A stretch of 64,000 nt of DNA from Epiperipatus broadwayi (taxonomy: Eukaryota; Onychophora; Udeonychophora; Euonychophora; Peripatidae). Shown piece by piece: positions 32,440 to 43,599 of this stretch (position 1 is its first letter; each line of letters opens with the position of its first letter). The position numbers were made by a program, and so were the translations under genes. Under the pieces are notes generated by a model. That model made no database searches, was not told the origin of the DNA, and saw only the letters and a list, made by a program, of their open reading frames with translations. The stretch covers positions 8,476,963 through 8,540,962 of the forward strand of contig JAQFVV010006208.1 of the NCBI GenBank assembly GCA_028023455.1, written 5' to 3'.

Positions 32440-32530
32440 TATCATCATCATCATTGTCAACCATTATTAATCCACTGCAGGATGAAGGTCTCTCCAAGTT
32501 GAATCCATCTTCTCTGACCTTTAGCTTCTC
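32440..32530 (-). pseudogene. RTE LINE 3'-terminal fragment
   Basis: The minus strand encodes 'RWIQLGETFILQWINNG' and ends with a (GAT)n tail, the same terminus as 17861. Confidence 0.75.
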
Positions 32531-32859
32531 TTTTTCACATGCACACACACATATATATTTGTACCTTTAGTTCTTCATTAGTTGTAGATGACTTATTTCT
32601 CTGACTAAAAATGTTACTAATAAGAACACAGCACCAAACTCCCTGTTTGAAAAATATGAGAATACAAAAGCAATTCTCTGGCACTAGAATTTTTAAATCA
32701 ATAGTTTGGAAATTTATCATTATTGGAATTTCTGGCTAGAGGAATAGGATGTCTATAATTATTATAATGCTTGGGCATTAAAATATGTAATTACTGAATT
32801 TATTTCAGGTCTACATAACTGTTCCAGAATGAATGTCATATTTTTAGTTTGATGGATAA

Positions 32860-33050
32860 AATGAAAGGTGGTTGCTAGATGTATATCTGCATTCTTTAAA
32901 ACTTTGAATCTCATGTTTCACTGATAAAGGTAAAATCCAGAGTCATATTTGCATATGAGGATTCAAAGACTAAGGATAGGGATTTTATATGCTTCTGGTA
33001 ATTAATGATTACCCAAATTTATATTAGATGGCACTACAATAGAGAGCTAA
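32860..33050 (+). repeat. repeat A, strongly diverged
   Basis: Keeps 'ggtggttgctag', 'cactgataaagg', 'agggattttatatgcttctgg' and 'agatggcacta' in repeat A order. The ribozyme core is unrecognisable. Confidence 0.5.
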
Positions 33051-33189
33051 AGACTTTGTGTCAGTATAATTGGACAAAAGATGAGATGATTGTGTTAGGA
33101 GAATTGTTGAGTGTTATAGTGACAAAGAATAAGATAGAAGAATAGATGCCCTAATAAAACATGGGGAGTTGGTGAGATGGCGAACTAGT

Positions 33190-33725
33190 ATGGAGAGTAA
33201 AAAGAGTTTATATATATAGAAGTAAGCAGAATATTGGATGCGACTTAATTTATGATAATAGCAAGGAAAGCGGGTTACTGTTTAAGACTCAAACAGAATC
33301 TTTACCAACAAGGGAATATATACATAAATGAAGGAATGTAAATGATTTAGTCTGCAAGATATGTAAAGAAGCCATGAAAAAATATTAGGCATCTGTTAAT
33401 GGAATGTAAATGTTTACAGGAAGAAAAGGTACAAATAATGTTGTGGAAGAATTTATTTATATAAACAAAATGATTATATAGAAAGTGGGTTTTTGTTTTT
33501 TATGCTGGGTTTGGAAAAATATAAAGTGTATTTAGATATAAAGACTTTAGAGTGGACAAAGATAAGTAGAAATGGGACAGAAAAGAATATGAAAAAAAAT
33601 TAGGATGGGAAATAGAGAGGGAAGATAAGGTGGCTAACAGGTTTCTCTGGGCCCAATGACAGAGATTCCTGACTCTGAGAAAGGAGAAACCATAGGCCAG
33701 GGATCGCATGTACTGATGATGATAA
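33190..33725 (+). pseudogene. non-LTR retrotransposon C-terminal end with zinc knuckle
   Basis: Plus-strand frames encode 'LLFKTQTESLPTREYIHK', 'VNDLVCKICKEA' and, after a one-base shift, 'NIRHLLMECKCLQEEK'. The C-x2-C...H-x4-C pattern after a LPTR block is the C-terminal zinc knuckle that follows reverse transcriptase in several LINE clades. The rest of the element is absent. A second copy lies inverted at 31365-31625. Confidence 0.75.
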
Positions 33726-34625
33726 TTACATTTTTTTGATGACAATATATATATGACAATGAATTATATTCAATTAGTTTTTAAATTTGTAAGTTTATTT
33801 TTTTAAGTTAAAATTAAATAGGCTAATTGTTTTATTAATTATAATAATTACAAAATTAAACTACTTATTTATCGTAATCAACTCGTTTTTATAAACAAAT
33901 ATGTTTTAAGCTCTAAAATTAATTGTCCAGATTATCTTTGATTAAGTTATATGTTTACGAAATTCTTAAAGTAATTATGCATCATGTGTTTAAATTAAAT
34001 ATAAAAATATTTGTAAGCAGAAACATATGGTTGGGTTTTTTTGTTTTCTTCATAGTTTTTTCACAAATAACTTTAGAGTATATAAAAAAGTTTAAAATCA
34101 TCTAAAGTTAGAGAGCTATAATTGGGTGTTTAGAGTTTTAAAAAAAGACTAACAAATGCTCAGTCTTAAGTTTGTATATATGAACCCTACAATTTATATT
34201 AGCCACTCATTATTTTAAAATTAATGGTTAAAAGATTTTTTGGACTGAAATTCAAAGCTACTTCTCCATGACTGTTTTCTACATTGTCAGAAAACACAAC
34301 AACTTCTAAATTGAAACCTGTACAAAAGCTTCTAACAATTATTATTATTTCTATTTTAAACTAGAAGCCATAAAAAACTTCTTCAGAAAATTAATTAACT
34401 GGAAAAAAAATTCACTATGCATTTTGGATTCTTGAACGATATGAACCAATCTGTCATTAGCACCAAGTTCAAAGTGAAACATGGGCAGTTGCCTTGAATT
34501 GGATAGATTCCCAGACATCAGGTGAGCCATCTTCGTAAATCATTATATTTGGCTTCTTAGATGTTGCCTGGTCCTGGATTCATCACCCTGTAATCCAATG
34601 CCATTTATGAAAAAATCCCTGTGCC
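33726..34625. other. AT-rich DNA, nothing recognised
   Basis: Some moderately complex sequence at 34440-34620 but no family identified. Confidence 0.35.
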
Positions 34626-34629
34626 CCAT

Positions 34630-34850
34630 TAAAGTGATTGTAGTAATAAGAATAATCATCATTATTTCTATTGTTTAAATGAATTTTGCTGAGTTGAATA
34701 GGATTTTTAATTTACAGATCTATGTGGTAGGATATTCCTACATTTGTTATTAGAGATACACCCTAGTTGAACAGGGAGTATCTATATTTATTGTATATAT
34801 CATTGGTTTGGGTTCAAACTGAAATACTGAGGGAAAGCCTATATAAAATA
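34630..34850 (+). repeat. repeat H
   Basis: About 220 bp shared in the same orientation with 39200-39420: 'ttgctgagttgaataggatt'-type start, 'gatattcctacatt' and 'attggtttgggttcaaac' near the end. No coding content. Confidence 0.72.
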
Positions 34851-35315
34851 TTTTAATGAATTTTAAACAGTACCTAATTGACATAGCTTACTAAATGCCT
34901 GAATTGTCACATACCTATTGCAGTGTTATAAAGAGAGACAAATGCAACAGACATCAGTCAGCCTAAATTGTCTAACTAATAGTTTGTTTGATATTTACCA
35001 CAACATAAGGTTGGTTAATTTGTATTTTAGACATATTTACCAGTAGTTAATTGGTGCTACCAACATGTTTATGGCCTGAATCCTCTTTCTTATACATAAA
35101 TGGAGTTGAAGTATGGAAAAGACTAGCATATGACTGTGTATAATATTAACAAAAAAAAATGTTTTTTTTTTAAAAAACAGAAAATATAAATGATAATATA
35201 AAGATAATTTAAAGACAGATGTGGATAATATTATGCTGCAAAGGTCTGTATGCAGAGATTGAGACTGGTGTGCTATTAATTTATGATATAGTACCGAAAA
35301 AAGAGAAATATGTGC
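34851..35315. other. AT-rich DNA, nothing recognised
   Basis: No assigned feature. Confidence 0.35.
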
Positions 35316-35333
35316 AAATTTACAAGAAAGAAT

Positions 35334-35425
35334 CAAGTGTTAGTGGCCTAGCAGTTAGCATAGCTGCCTTCCAAGCAGCTGACCTGGGTTCACTGCCGGT
35401 CAACGCATTTGACATATGAAAAAAA
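35334..35425 (+). mobile_element. tRNA-Gly-derived SINE with 18-bp duplication
   Basis: tRNA-Gly body (TAGTGGCCTAGCAGTTAGCAT, loop CTTCCAA) with 3' TTTGACATATG and poly(A). Flanked by a perfect 18-bp direct repeat, 'aaatttacaagaaagaat', at 35316-35333 and 35426-35443. Three bases are lost in the T arm (CACTGCCGG). Confidence 0.93.
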
Positions 35426-35659
35426 AAATTTACAAGAAAGAATAGTTAATCAAGAATTTAGAAAAAAAAAACCAGTCATATATAAATAATCATGATAACT
35501 CATCTAAAAAATAAAAATAGTGAAGCTTAAATAAATACGGATTCACCAAAGTCAGAAACAGTACAGCGAATGGAGGCAGAACTGATTTTTCAAGAATACA
35601 AACTGTGCAAATGCAGGGTGAAGAGAATCCAGCCACAATCAATATAAAAATCTTGTTAG

Positions 35660-36960
35660 CATTTATGAAAAAAATTGAAAAAAAAAACTGGATAGCAGAG
35701 ATAAAAAAATGACAAGAAAAACGGCAGCAGAAAGAAAAAATTTGAAGAAAAAGTGGATATAAGAAAATTTGAAGAAAAACTGGATAGCAGGGGTAAAAAA
35801 ATTGAAGACATGATGTGACAAAAATGTTGAAGACATCAAGCAAAAACATAAAGAAAAACTGGACAGTAGAGATAAAAAATTTGAAGAATGGATTAAGAAA
35901 ATAGATGAAAACTTTGAAGTGGTACATGAAGATGGAGAAACTAAAGGTGGTGCTGATGATACCAATCCTCTTGGAAAATATGCAAAATTATGCAAACCTT
36001 GTAGATGACCAAGAGAAGTCAGCAGAAATGTAACAGATGCTAAAAATGTTGGAGTACATAAAACATCGATAATAGAAACCTTGCATGTAAAACCAAATGT
36101 GGTAGTGGAAAACAGCAGTGAAGTGTCTTTGAATTTACTTCATTTTTGTAAAGATGCTAATGAAAAGAAAGTCCTAATTCAGGCATCCATGAAAATAACT
36201 ATTGATGTAAAAAAGTGCCAAAGTTTACTAGGAAATTGTTTAAGATTTTTATCTTTAAACAAAAAGATGAAGTCAATTGCCTAAACATTAATAAGGAAGA
36301 ACATTAGAACAAAGTTAAAAAATAGAGCTGTTGAACCTTATAAAGCCCACAAAAGAAAAAGACTAAATAATAAAAGGTGATCAAAAAGAATAAAATTCTC
36401 TACTAATAGCCTGAATTTAAACCAATGGATTAGTACTGCAAGATTAGCAAATTCTATAGCCCGTGCACCAAAGAAAAATAAAAATGGCAAGAAAAGTAAG
36501 CTGAAGACAAAAGATCCAATCCAGAATATATAAAAAAGATTGTATTGTTGAGGTCATCCTAAAGGATATCGCCACCAATGAACAAATATTTGGAGAGAAG
36601 TAAAATTTAATTGTAAAAAGTAAAAATGCGAAGACTGGCTTCTCCCCTGCCAATCCTAGATCTATTTAAAAGACTAATGATTAAGAGCAAAGAAAATTGT
36701 ACAATGGTTTTACAAAGTAAAGGATATGACAAACCCAAAATTGTCACTTAAAAGAGAAAGTAAGAGTGACAATGAGCATTAAAAGTATTAAGATAAATTT
36801 AAAAAAGGAATTACCAGCTTGCAAAAAAGCAACATCGACATTTAAAATGGACAATAATCAGAAAAGATTTCCGGCTTGCAAAACAAGAGAGACAACTTAA
36901 ATTTGATAATAATTATGAGGGAAAAAATCCAGCTTGTGAGAAAGCAAGAATTAATCATGT
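35660..36960 (+). pseudogene. decayed coding region with repeats, function unknown
   Basis: The plus strand is purine-rich and stays coding-like across broken frames. Segment 1 (35660-35900) has a roughly 90-bp repeat encoding 'EKLDSRDKKFEE'-like units, consistent with a coiled coil. Segment 2 (36081-36284) is an open frame with 'VSLNLLHFCKDANEKKVLIQ'. Segment 3 (36430-36660) includes 'RLANSIARAPKKNKNGKKSK'. Segment 4 (36790-36955) repeats '(F/L/N)PAC(K/E)' three times about 66 bp apart. It may be the first open reading frame of a retrotransposon; I do not recognise the family. Confidence 0.45.
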
Positions 36961-37391
36961 TAATATTGAAAATTTATCCACTGACATGTAATATATGATG
37001 CAAATGAAAATACATGGATTTAAATTAATAAAATGCATATAAATGAGAAATGGAAAGTTCCACAATCCCATTGTCTTCTGTAAGAGGAGATATAGAACCT
37101 TTGGGGCAGCAGTGTAAATGCTACATAAGAAGATTTGAAGAATAACACACGTATGTGTGCACTTACGCATACATAAATAAGACAGAGATAAAGAAAATGT
37201 GCAATTTGTAAAATAATGTTGAAAATAAAATCTTATTGATTTTGATAGAAAATAGGGGTGTGAATTCGAATTCAGGGAAAATAATCATGAATTAACATTT
37301 TTTAAATTGTAAATAAAATAAGAAAAGTTGGCAAAGAATTTTCTCTTTTGTAATGCATAAACAAAAGAAAGCAAACCACTATTTCTTTGTT

Positions 37392-37880
37392 TCAAAAAAC
37401 ATTTATTTGTGCCTCATTGCCAATGGTTGAGAGGTTAACCTTTAGACCATAATCACAAGTGATCTGGTCCATTATCTTTTCTAACTCACAGACCTCCTTC
37501 TGTGAAGAGAGAAACACCACTACATCATCCATATAGGAAATGTGGTTAATGCTCTCTCCCAGCACCGGAATGGCAATCCCGAGTAAGGCAGCCTCAATGC
37601 TCAACAAGTGAGGGTTGATGTAAGCCATGAAAAAAAGCGCACTCAGTGGTGAGCCCTGTGGGGTAGAACACAGGGTCAAAAGCCTGGAGCAACTCGACCA
37701 TCCAAAGACGGAAAAATCTCCCGATTTTGCAGGAGGTTCTCCATGATTTGGAGGTATTCCTTAGGCACTTTGAGTCCCTCTAGAACACTGAGTAGAATTT
37801 CTATTCTGATGCAATCAAAAGCTATTTCTTTTGATGAAGAATACAAGAGAATATTTTTCTAGGAGGTCTAAGATAAATAG
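37392..37880 (-). pseudogene. non-LTR reverse transcriptase relic (YMDD)
   Basis: The minus strand encodes 'IAFDCIRIEILLSVLEGLKVP' (motif A Asp) and, after a frameshift near 37690, 'STPQGSPLSALFFMAYINPHL' (motif B) and 'HISYMDDVVVFLSSQKEV' (motif C, YMDD). Order and spacing suit a LINE reverse transcriptase, possibly of a clade related to R2/NeSL or L1; the clade is not resolved. N- and C-terminal parts are missing. It lies tail-to-tail with the decayed plus-strand region above. Confidence 0.8.
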
Positions 37881-39195
37881 ACTACTTGTTATATGGTAGG
37901 TGCTGTAGATAACAAAAAAATAATCTCTGTTACAGTACACACAATAGCTAATGAAGTGGGCAGTAAGCAGCTAGTCATTCAGCAGTCAAATTTGTTCCAG
38001 TGTGGAATTTTCAACAGAAAAATATATGTCAAAGCAGTGGAAGTGTATCATATGGAGAAAAATTTGCCTTGCTGTTAATTGAAATTACAATCTTATAATA
38101 AAAGCCATAAGAATGTTTTACTATATTAGGAAATCTTTTAACATGACAGACTATGCAAAAATAAGTAGCATGTCAGTTGAAAACCTGAATATGCAGCCTG
38201 GTCTAGTAAATGATGCCTATGTGAAATTATATTACCATCTCTTATAATCTTCCAGAAAATGGAAACAATTGAACTACGCAGCTAGATTGCTGAAAACTTA
38301 TATATATATTTGATATGTACTATACTAATACAAAGCTGACTTACATGTCTAATGTGTTAAAAGAAGAAAGATACATTTCTTGAAAATTTATGAAAATACC
38401 GCTAGGAGAGATGACATTAAAGGTTGGTGAAATATAAGATACTATGATATTAAAGATTTTGGTATTTCTTTTTATAATATGAAAAAAGACTTTAAATTTA
38501 TGAAGATTAAAAGAAATTCAATATCGTGTAATGGTATCCCATATTTTATATGTGAATTTCAAATATAAACTCAAATTGGAAGTATATTGAGTGAGGATTT
38601 GTGTTTCACTTCATATACATACAAGTGTGCGGAGTTATTAAAAGTAAAGACTGCAACAGATTAACTGTTTTTTTTAAATATATGTATATTATATGATTAC
38701 TCTTTATATCTATATATAAAATTACTAAAGGGAAGAAATTAAATATGTGAATGTGTTTGTTCGAAAGGGATTCAATATTATATAATTGGTTTTTATATCT
38801 ATACAGAAATTTACTAAATGGGAAAAGAATAAAATATATGAACTATTTATTAAAATAATCTTCATAGTTTTATGCATGAGTGGAAATTTACATTATCTAC
38901 TTACACTCAAACCAACTTCATTTTATTTTGTTAATAAATGGTTATTTTATTATTTGTTAATCCATTTGTTTGTTTTTCATATGATTAAATGTTATAGCCT
39001 TAACACACATATGCTAGTTCCTAAAAATATCCACAGCTTTAAGAACATGCAAGCCATTGAATTGTATGCTGGAGTGTTATGGTAAAAATTGGTAAATGAT
39101 GATGATGATTATCTTAAAATAATTCTAAGTAAATATTGTCTTTTTGAAAAGATTTGGCACCTGGAATTTTTTCAAATAGAAACCTAAACAAACAC
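37881..39195. other. AT-rich DNA, nothing recognised
   Basis: A plus-strand frame at 37893-38078 is open for 61 codons but resembles nothing known to me. Confidence 0.35.
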
Positions 39196-39199
39196 AATA

Positions 39200-39420
39200 C
39201 TTTATTGTGGTTGTGGTAATAAAAATGATCATAATCATTGCTGTTGTTTAATTGGATTTTACTGAGTTCAATAGGATTTATATAATTTACAGATCGATGT
39301 GATGGAATATTCCTACATTACCATTAGAAATACATGCTAGTTGAACAGTAAATATCTTACATTTATTGTATATATCATTGGTTTGGGTTCAAACCTGAAT
39401 TACTGAGGTAATATCACTAC
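39200..39420 (+). repeat. repeat H
   Basis: Second copy of the 220-bp unit at 34630-34850, with the same order of shared blocks and scattered substitutions. Confidence 0.72.
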
Positions 39421-40485
39421 ATAAAAGCAGCTTAATACATTTTTACTGGTACAATATATGAATAATTTATGCATATCAAATTAATATATGCAAAAAGCTT
39501 TCCAGACTTTACAAATACCTTTTCATGAACATGTCTATTCTGATTTATTGCTTGACTTAAGTTATATTGATTTAGGAAGCTTGTAAAGTATGTTAGTGCT
39601 AGAGTAGGGATTAAGAGCTAAAGGATCCAAGACAGTTCTCAGCTGATTAAATTTAAAATAGAAAACTGAAATTGATAGTTATATGTTTCCTGAACAACTG
39701 ACAATAAGATTATTATAATAAAGTTATCTGTTGCTAATTGTGTAGCTATCATTTGCAGTCACGACAATTGTCATCTTGTGACCATCAATAAAGGTCAAAG
39801 GTGTCAGATCACATGACTCAGGTAGATGAGTCAAACTTTTTTTACTAATCAATCCGACTAAAAGTTTCACAAAATCAATACCTTAACAAAATCTCGTAAG
39901 TTTGTAATATATATCTTAAATTATTAACATTTAAAATGACGCAGTCGTTTGCTATAAAATGATCTTTATTTTTTTTTTAATAAAAAAAATATTAGTTATA
40001 AAATAATTTAATTCAAATCAATACAAATTACTAATAATTTTGATTCATAGTATTTATTTTGGTAATTATTTCATTAAATTATTAGATTTTTAAAATTTAT
40101 GTCTGAAAACCGCACGACTTCTTTTTTGAAAGATAATTGTTGTGGGAATAATGATATTCAGACAATGTGCAATTATACATTCATCTTGTTTTAAAAACTT
40201 TCAAAAACTTTAATATTATTTGCTAAATATTTGTATATGGTTAAATTAAGTTTGATGTCTGTATTCTTTCCAACATATATGTAATATTCAAATTTATATA
40301 TATTAAATACAGTAATATTAATATAAATTTAACTTATGTTATTAATATTAAAAAAAAAAAAAAACTATATAACGTTGAATAATTAAAACGAGACATCATT
40401 TCATAACTCCCATAATTCAATTCAGTTCTCCCACAATTCTGTTATTTTAATGTTTCAATAATTCAACGTTATAGTTGACATAGTT
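39421..40485. other. AT-rich DNA, nothing recognised
   Basis: No assigned feature; poly(A) at 40350-40365. Confidence 0.35.
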
Positions 40486-40489
40486 GACA

Positions 40490-40930
40490 AAGACTACAAG
40501 GAATTTTTTAAAAAATTTTCCAATTCACACTTTTGATTTATGCTCTTAGGCTTTTTAAAAATCTCTATAACTTCCCTTAACAGTCTCTGATCATATTGTT
40601 CAATTTTTGCCAGAATATGAGTTTTATAAACACATATTCTGGAAAAAAATTGAACAATATGACCAGAGACTGTTAAGATATTGTTAAGGGAAACTATAAA
40701 GATTTTTAAAAAGCCTAAGAACACAAATGACAAGTATGAATTGAAGAAAATTAACAATATTTGGAAAAAGCTATTGGAGAATAAAATATCTCTTAAAACT
40801 TCTCAACCAATAGAATTTGAGAATGAGGAGAAAAACAAGGGGAAAAATAACCATTTTAAATCTCACCACACACATTCTTATGGTTTGAGAAAGAAGAAGT
40901 TCAGAGAAAAGTACTTATTATTGTGCTAAA
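40490..40930. pseudogene. Penelope-like element C-terminus as a foldback
   Basis: Two arms meet near 40630 as reverse complements. The minus arm encodes 'HILAKIEQYDQRLLREVIEI' and 'FKKPKSINQKCELENFL'. The plus arm encodes 'LRETIKIFKKPKNTNDKYEL' and continues to a stop at about 40927. The RLLREVIEI-FKKP-N block is the conserved end of the GIY-YIG module in Penelope-like proteins. The nuclease core is absent. Confidence 0.7.
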
Positions 40931-41087
40931 ATGGCAGCTATTTTAGATATTATATTTTTATTACACAGAAGCTCCTGGAAATAATACTATGACTTCATTT
41001 TTTTATCTATGAGAATATTAGAATTAAAAATATATGTTTACGTAATCTTGTAATTAAATATTAATAAATACAGTAACATATATATAT

Positions 41088-41470
41088 ATAAAGCACAAGG
41101 TTAAAAACTTTTATCCACCTACGAGTGCTTTCGACTAGCTTTATAGTCTTTGTCAACTAACTCTAATTCTTTTTTAAGATGCCTTCAAACATGCTTTCAA
41201 AGTTTAGCCTTTCCACAATTCATTAATTTCAATTACAAATTGAAAGAAACAATAATAAAAGAAAAGCAAAGGGGGATATGGTAATATATAAATGTAAGCA
41301 TGACTTAATAAATAGACAGATAGCAGATTTTAAATTAATGAATTGTGGAAAGACTAGACTTTGAAGCATGTTTAAAGATACATTAAAAAAGAATTAGAGT
41401 TAATTGACAAAGACTACAATGCTAATCAAAAGCGCACCTAGGTGGATACAAGTTTTTAAACTTGTACTTT
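41088..41470. repeat. repeat F foldback (Penelope-type terminal sequence)
   Basis: Arms 41088-41245 and 41335-41470 are reverse complements ('ccacctacgagtgctttcga' against 'aaagcgcacctaggtgg'). The block 'ttgacaaagactacaa' also occurs next to the Penelope foldback at 40480-40500, which ties the two. Confidence 0.68.
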
Positions 41471-41575
41471 ACATATATTTATGTTACTATATTTATTAGC
41501 ACAGACTTTCACATGACTCACCACTCTATCTCATATCATTGATGCACTTGAACACATATATGACGAAAAGATAAA

Positions 41576-41634
41576 TAATCACCAATATACGTATTTCATG
41601 CTAAACCAACAATCATCCATTGGTCCAGATTATC
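41576..41634 (-). ncRNA. hammerhead ribozyme relic, repeat B
   Basis: GAAA, stem III and both stem I strands are kept on the minus strand, but the core begins AUGGAUGA instead of CUGAUGA, removing C3 and U4. Confidence 0.6.
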
Positions 41635-41869
41635 ATCTCTACACATTTATGCAATAAGTACATGAGGGGTCAGATTGACTTTAGGTCAACATGGGTGTGA
41701 CAAGAATCTCAGCCTCAGGGTGGCCTTTGAGCATTCTATCATCAGATTTTTTATTGGATGGATGGTTGAAGAGTTGGAATGTGGAGTGGATTAAAGCCTG
41801 TCCATTAAAGTATGAAGATGGGCTATCTTAATATATATCTGAGCACTCATTGCATATATGTGTAGAGAT

Positions 41870-41928
41870 GATAATCTGGACCAACTGATGATTGCTGGTT
41901 TAGCATGAAATACGTATATTGGTGATTA
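41870..41928 (+). ncRNA. type I hammerhead ribozyme, repeat B
   Basis: CUGAUGA at 41885-41891, GAAA at 41907-41910, A at 41918 as cleavage-site nucleotide. Inner stem I ACCAA/UUGGU pairs perfectly; outer stem GAUAAUC pairs with GAUUAAU over five bases. Stem II has a U-U mismatch at its base then four Watson-Crick pairs and a G-U. Stem III is a three-pair hairpin. Core complete. Confidence 0.8.
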
Positions 41929-42059
41929 ATTATTTTTTGACATAATTGTGTTCAAGTGTATCAGTGATATGAGATAGAGTGGTAAGTGGTGGGTCATGTG
42001 AAAGTCTGTGCTCATAGACCCTATATATTACATATATTAATACAGATATATAATAAGGC

Positions 42060-42630
42060 CGTATTTCAGTTATATTTATTAATATTTAATTATAAGATTA
42101 CGTATATAACTTCAAAGAAATACAGATATCGAATAAAAATATCATTATATATATTTATATATTTAACTTAGTATAAATATATTAAAATTGCTTACTTTTG
42201 ATTCACATTTTTTATGGCAGGCATATCTGCAAATTTTGCACGAAGATCCTTGATTCCAAAGTACTTTCTTACATACTGTGCAGTTTCTTGAGTTTTTAAA
42301 AACTTTAACTTTAAAGGTATGCTTTTGAGATTCTACTTCTGGATTCTAAAATAAAAATATAAAGTGTATAAAAAATATGCACACGTGGTGACATGAATAA
42401 AAAATTTAAAAAAAATTTTAAACCTAAATATGATCCTCATATAATTGAAATGTAAAAGTAAAATCTATGTACAAATAAAATTTCAATGTTTTTAACAACA
42501 GATGCAGAAATTACACACGCGGAAATAATAATATGTTAATTTAAAAAATCAAAGTTAGATATATCAAACCTAAATTTTATCAAATTTGGTAATCTTTTTT
42601 TTTAAAAAAAAAAAAAAAAATCAATTTTCC
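42060..42630. other. AT-rich DNA, nothing recognised
   Basis: No assigned feature. Confidence 0.35.
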
Positions 42631-42760
42631 ATATGTCATAGCATCGACCGGGAGGCGAACCCACAACCGTCTGCAACCAACTACTTGCTTGCATGGCAGC
42701 TGCAATGACCTCTCAGCTAACAACGCAGCTGCAATGACCTCTCAGCTAACAACGCTTGAC
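42631..42760 (-). mobile_element. tRNA-Gly-derived SINE, long variable arm, internal duplication
   Basis: Minus-strand copy of the 13928 subfamily (shared 'GTTGGTTGCAGACGGTTG' insert and GATGCTATGACATATG end). A 29-bp unit from the 5' half is tandemly repeated (42698-42726, 42727-42755), doubling the box A region. Confidence 0.85.
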
Positions 42761-43039
42761 TTAAAAACTTATTTCCTAACTTCACTTATAACTTGCGGTA
42801 ATTAAGTAGTTAATAAAAAATAAAATTAAATAAAAATCAATTTTATTTTTTTCTCGCTCTACATAAGTATATATGGATGTGGCTTTTATCAATCCACTGC
42901 ATTTAATACAGTTTCTAAAAACCAAAACTCCATTTTTTTCATATGACTCGAACAAATTTTTTTATTTTATTAACTCATTTCAAACATGGTCTCTTATAAT
43001 CTGTTAATATATATGTGCACATGCAATGTTTTTGTTTTG

Positions 43040-43430
43040 GTTTTTTTTTATTTCAGATTATTTACTTCAGATCACTTAAAGAAGTATGGAAAGATGCATG
43101 TTATGAGTAACAAGAAGTGATCAAAAATTCAATATATGGGTAAGAGATACTGACATCGTTGAAAAAATTAAAAACTGAAGTGGAGTTGGGCTGGACATAT
43201 TGCTAGAACAGATGATAATAAATGGACAATTGATATCTTAAACTGGATTTCAGAAGATTGTAAAAAAAACATAGAAATAATCACATGTGAGTTGAATGGA
43301 TGAAATAAAAAAGTGTGCAAGGGTGATGTGGAGAAGAGAGGCTACAGATCGGAGAAGATGGAGTGAATTTGGAGAGACCTTCATCCTGCAATGGATTGGT
43401 AATGGTTGATGCTGATGATGATGATATAAA
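43040..43430 (+). pseudogene. RTE LINE 3'-terminal fragment
   Basis: Plus strand matches the tail of the 17880 element from 'RSLKEVWKDACYE'-like sequence through 'WAGHIARTDDNKWTI' to 'LQWIGNG', with a GAT-rich tail at 43405-43425. Frameshifts throughout. Confidence 0.78.
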
Positions 43431-43599
43431 TTAAAGCAATAGAGAAAATTCATCCTATAGTTTAAAAAACTACATCAAAGACTAAGCTTATATAAAACAA
43501 AGCTTAAAGATAGTGGTATCATTCTCTCTTTCATTATTTTGACATCACGTAACTCAGTAGGAGATAGTTACTTCCACAATTATTTATTGTTTTTCTCAC

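Larger units (their letters stand above)
41505..42050. repeat. repeat B foldback, unequal arms
   Basis: The short minus arm (41505-41655) and longer plus arm (41660-42050) each hold a hammerhead copy. The plus arm keeps 'catgaggggtcagattgact' and the outer tRNA-like block. Arms are diverged by many substitutions. Confidence 0.75.

Noticed and set aside
35490-35995. Phe-rich minus-strand frames of 110-145 codons
   Set aside because: Antisense of a purine-rich decayed coding region on the plus strand; translation is Phe/Ser/Leu low complexity.
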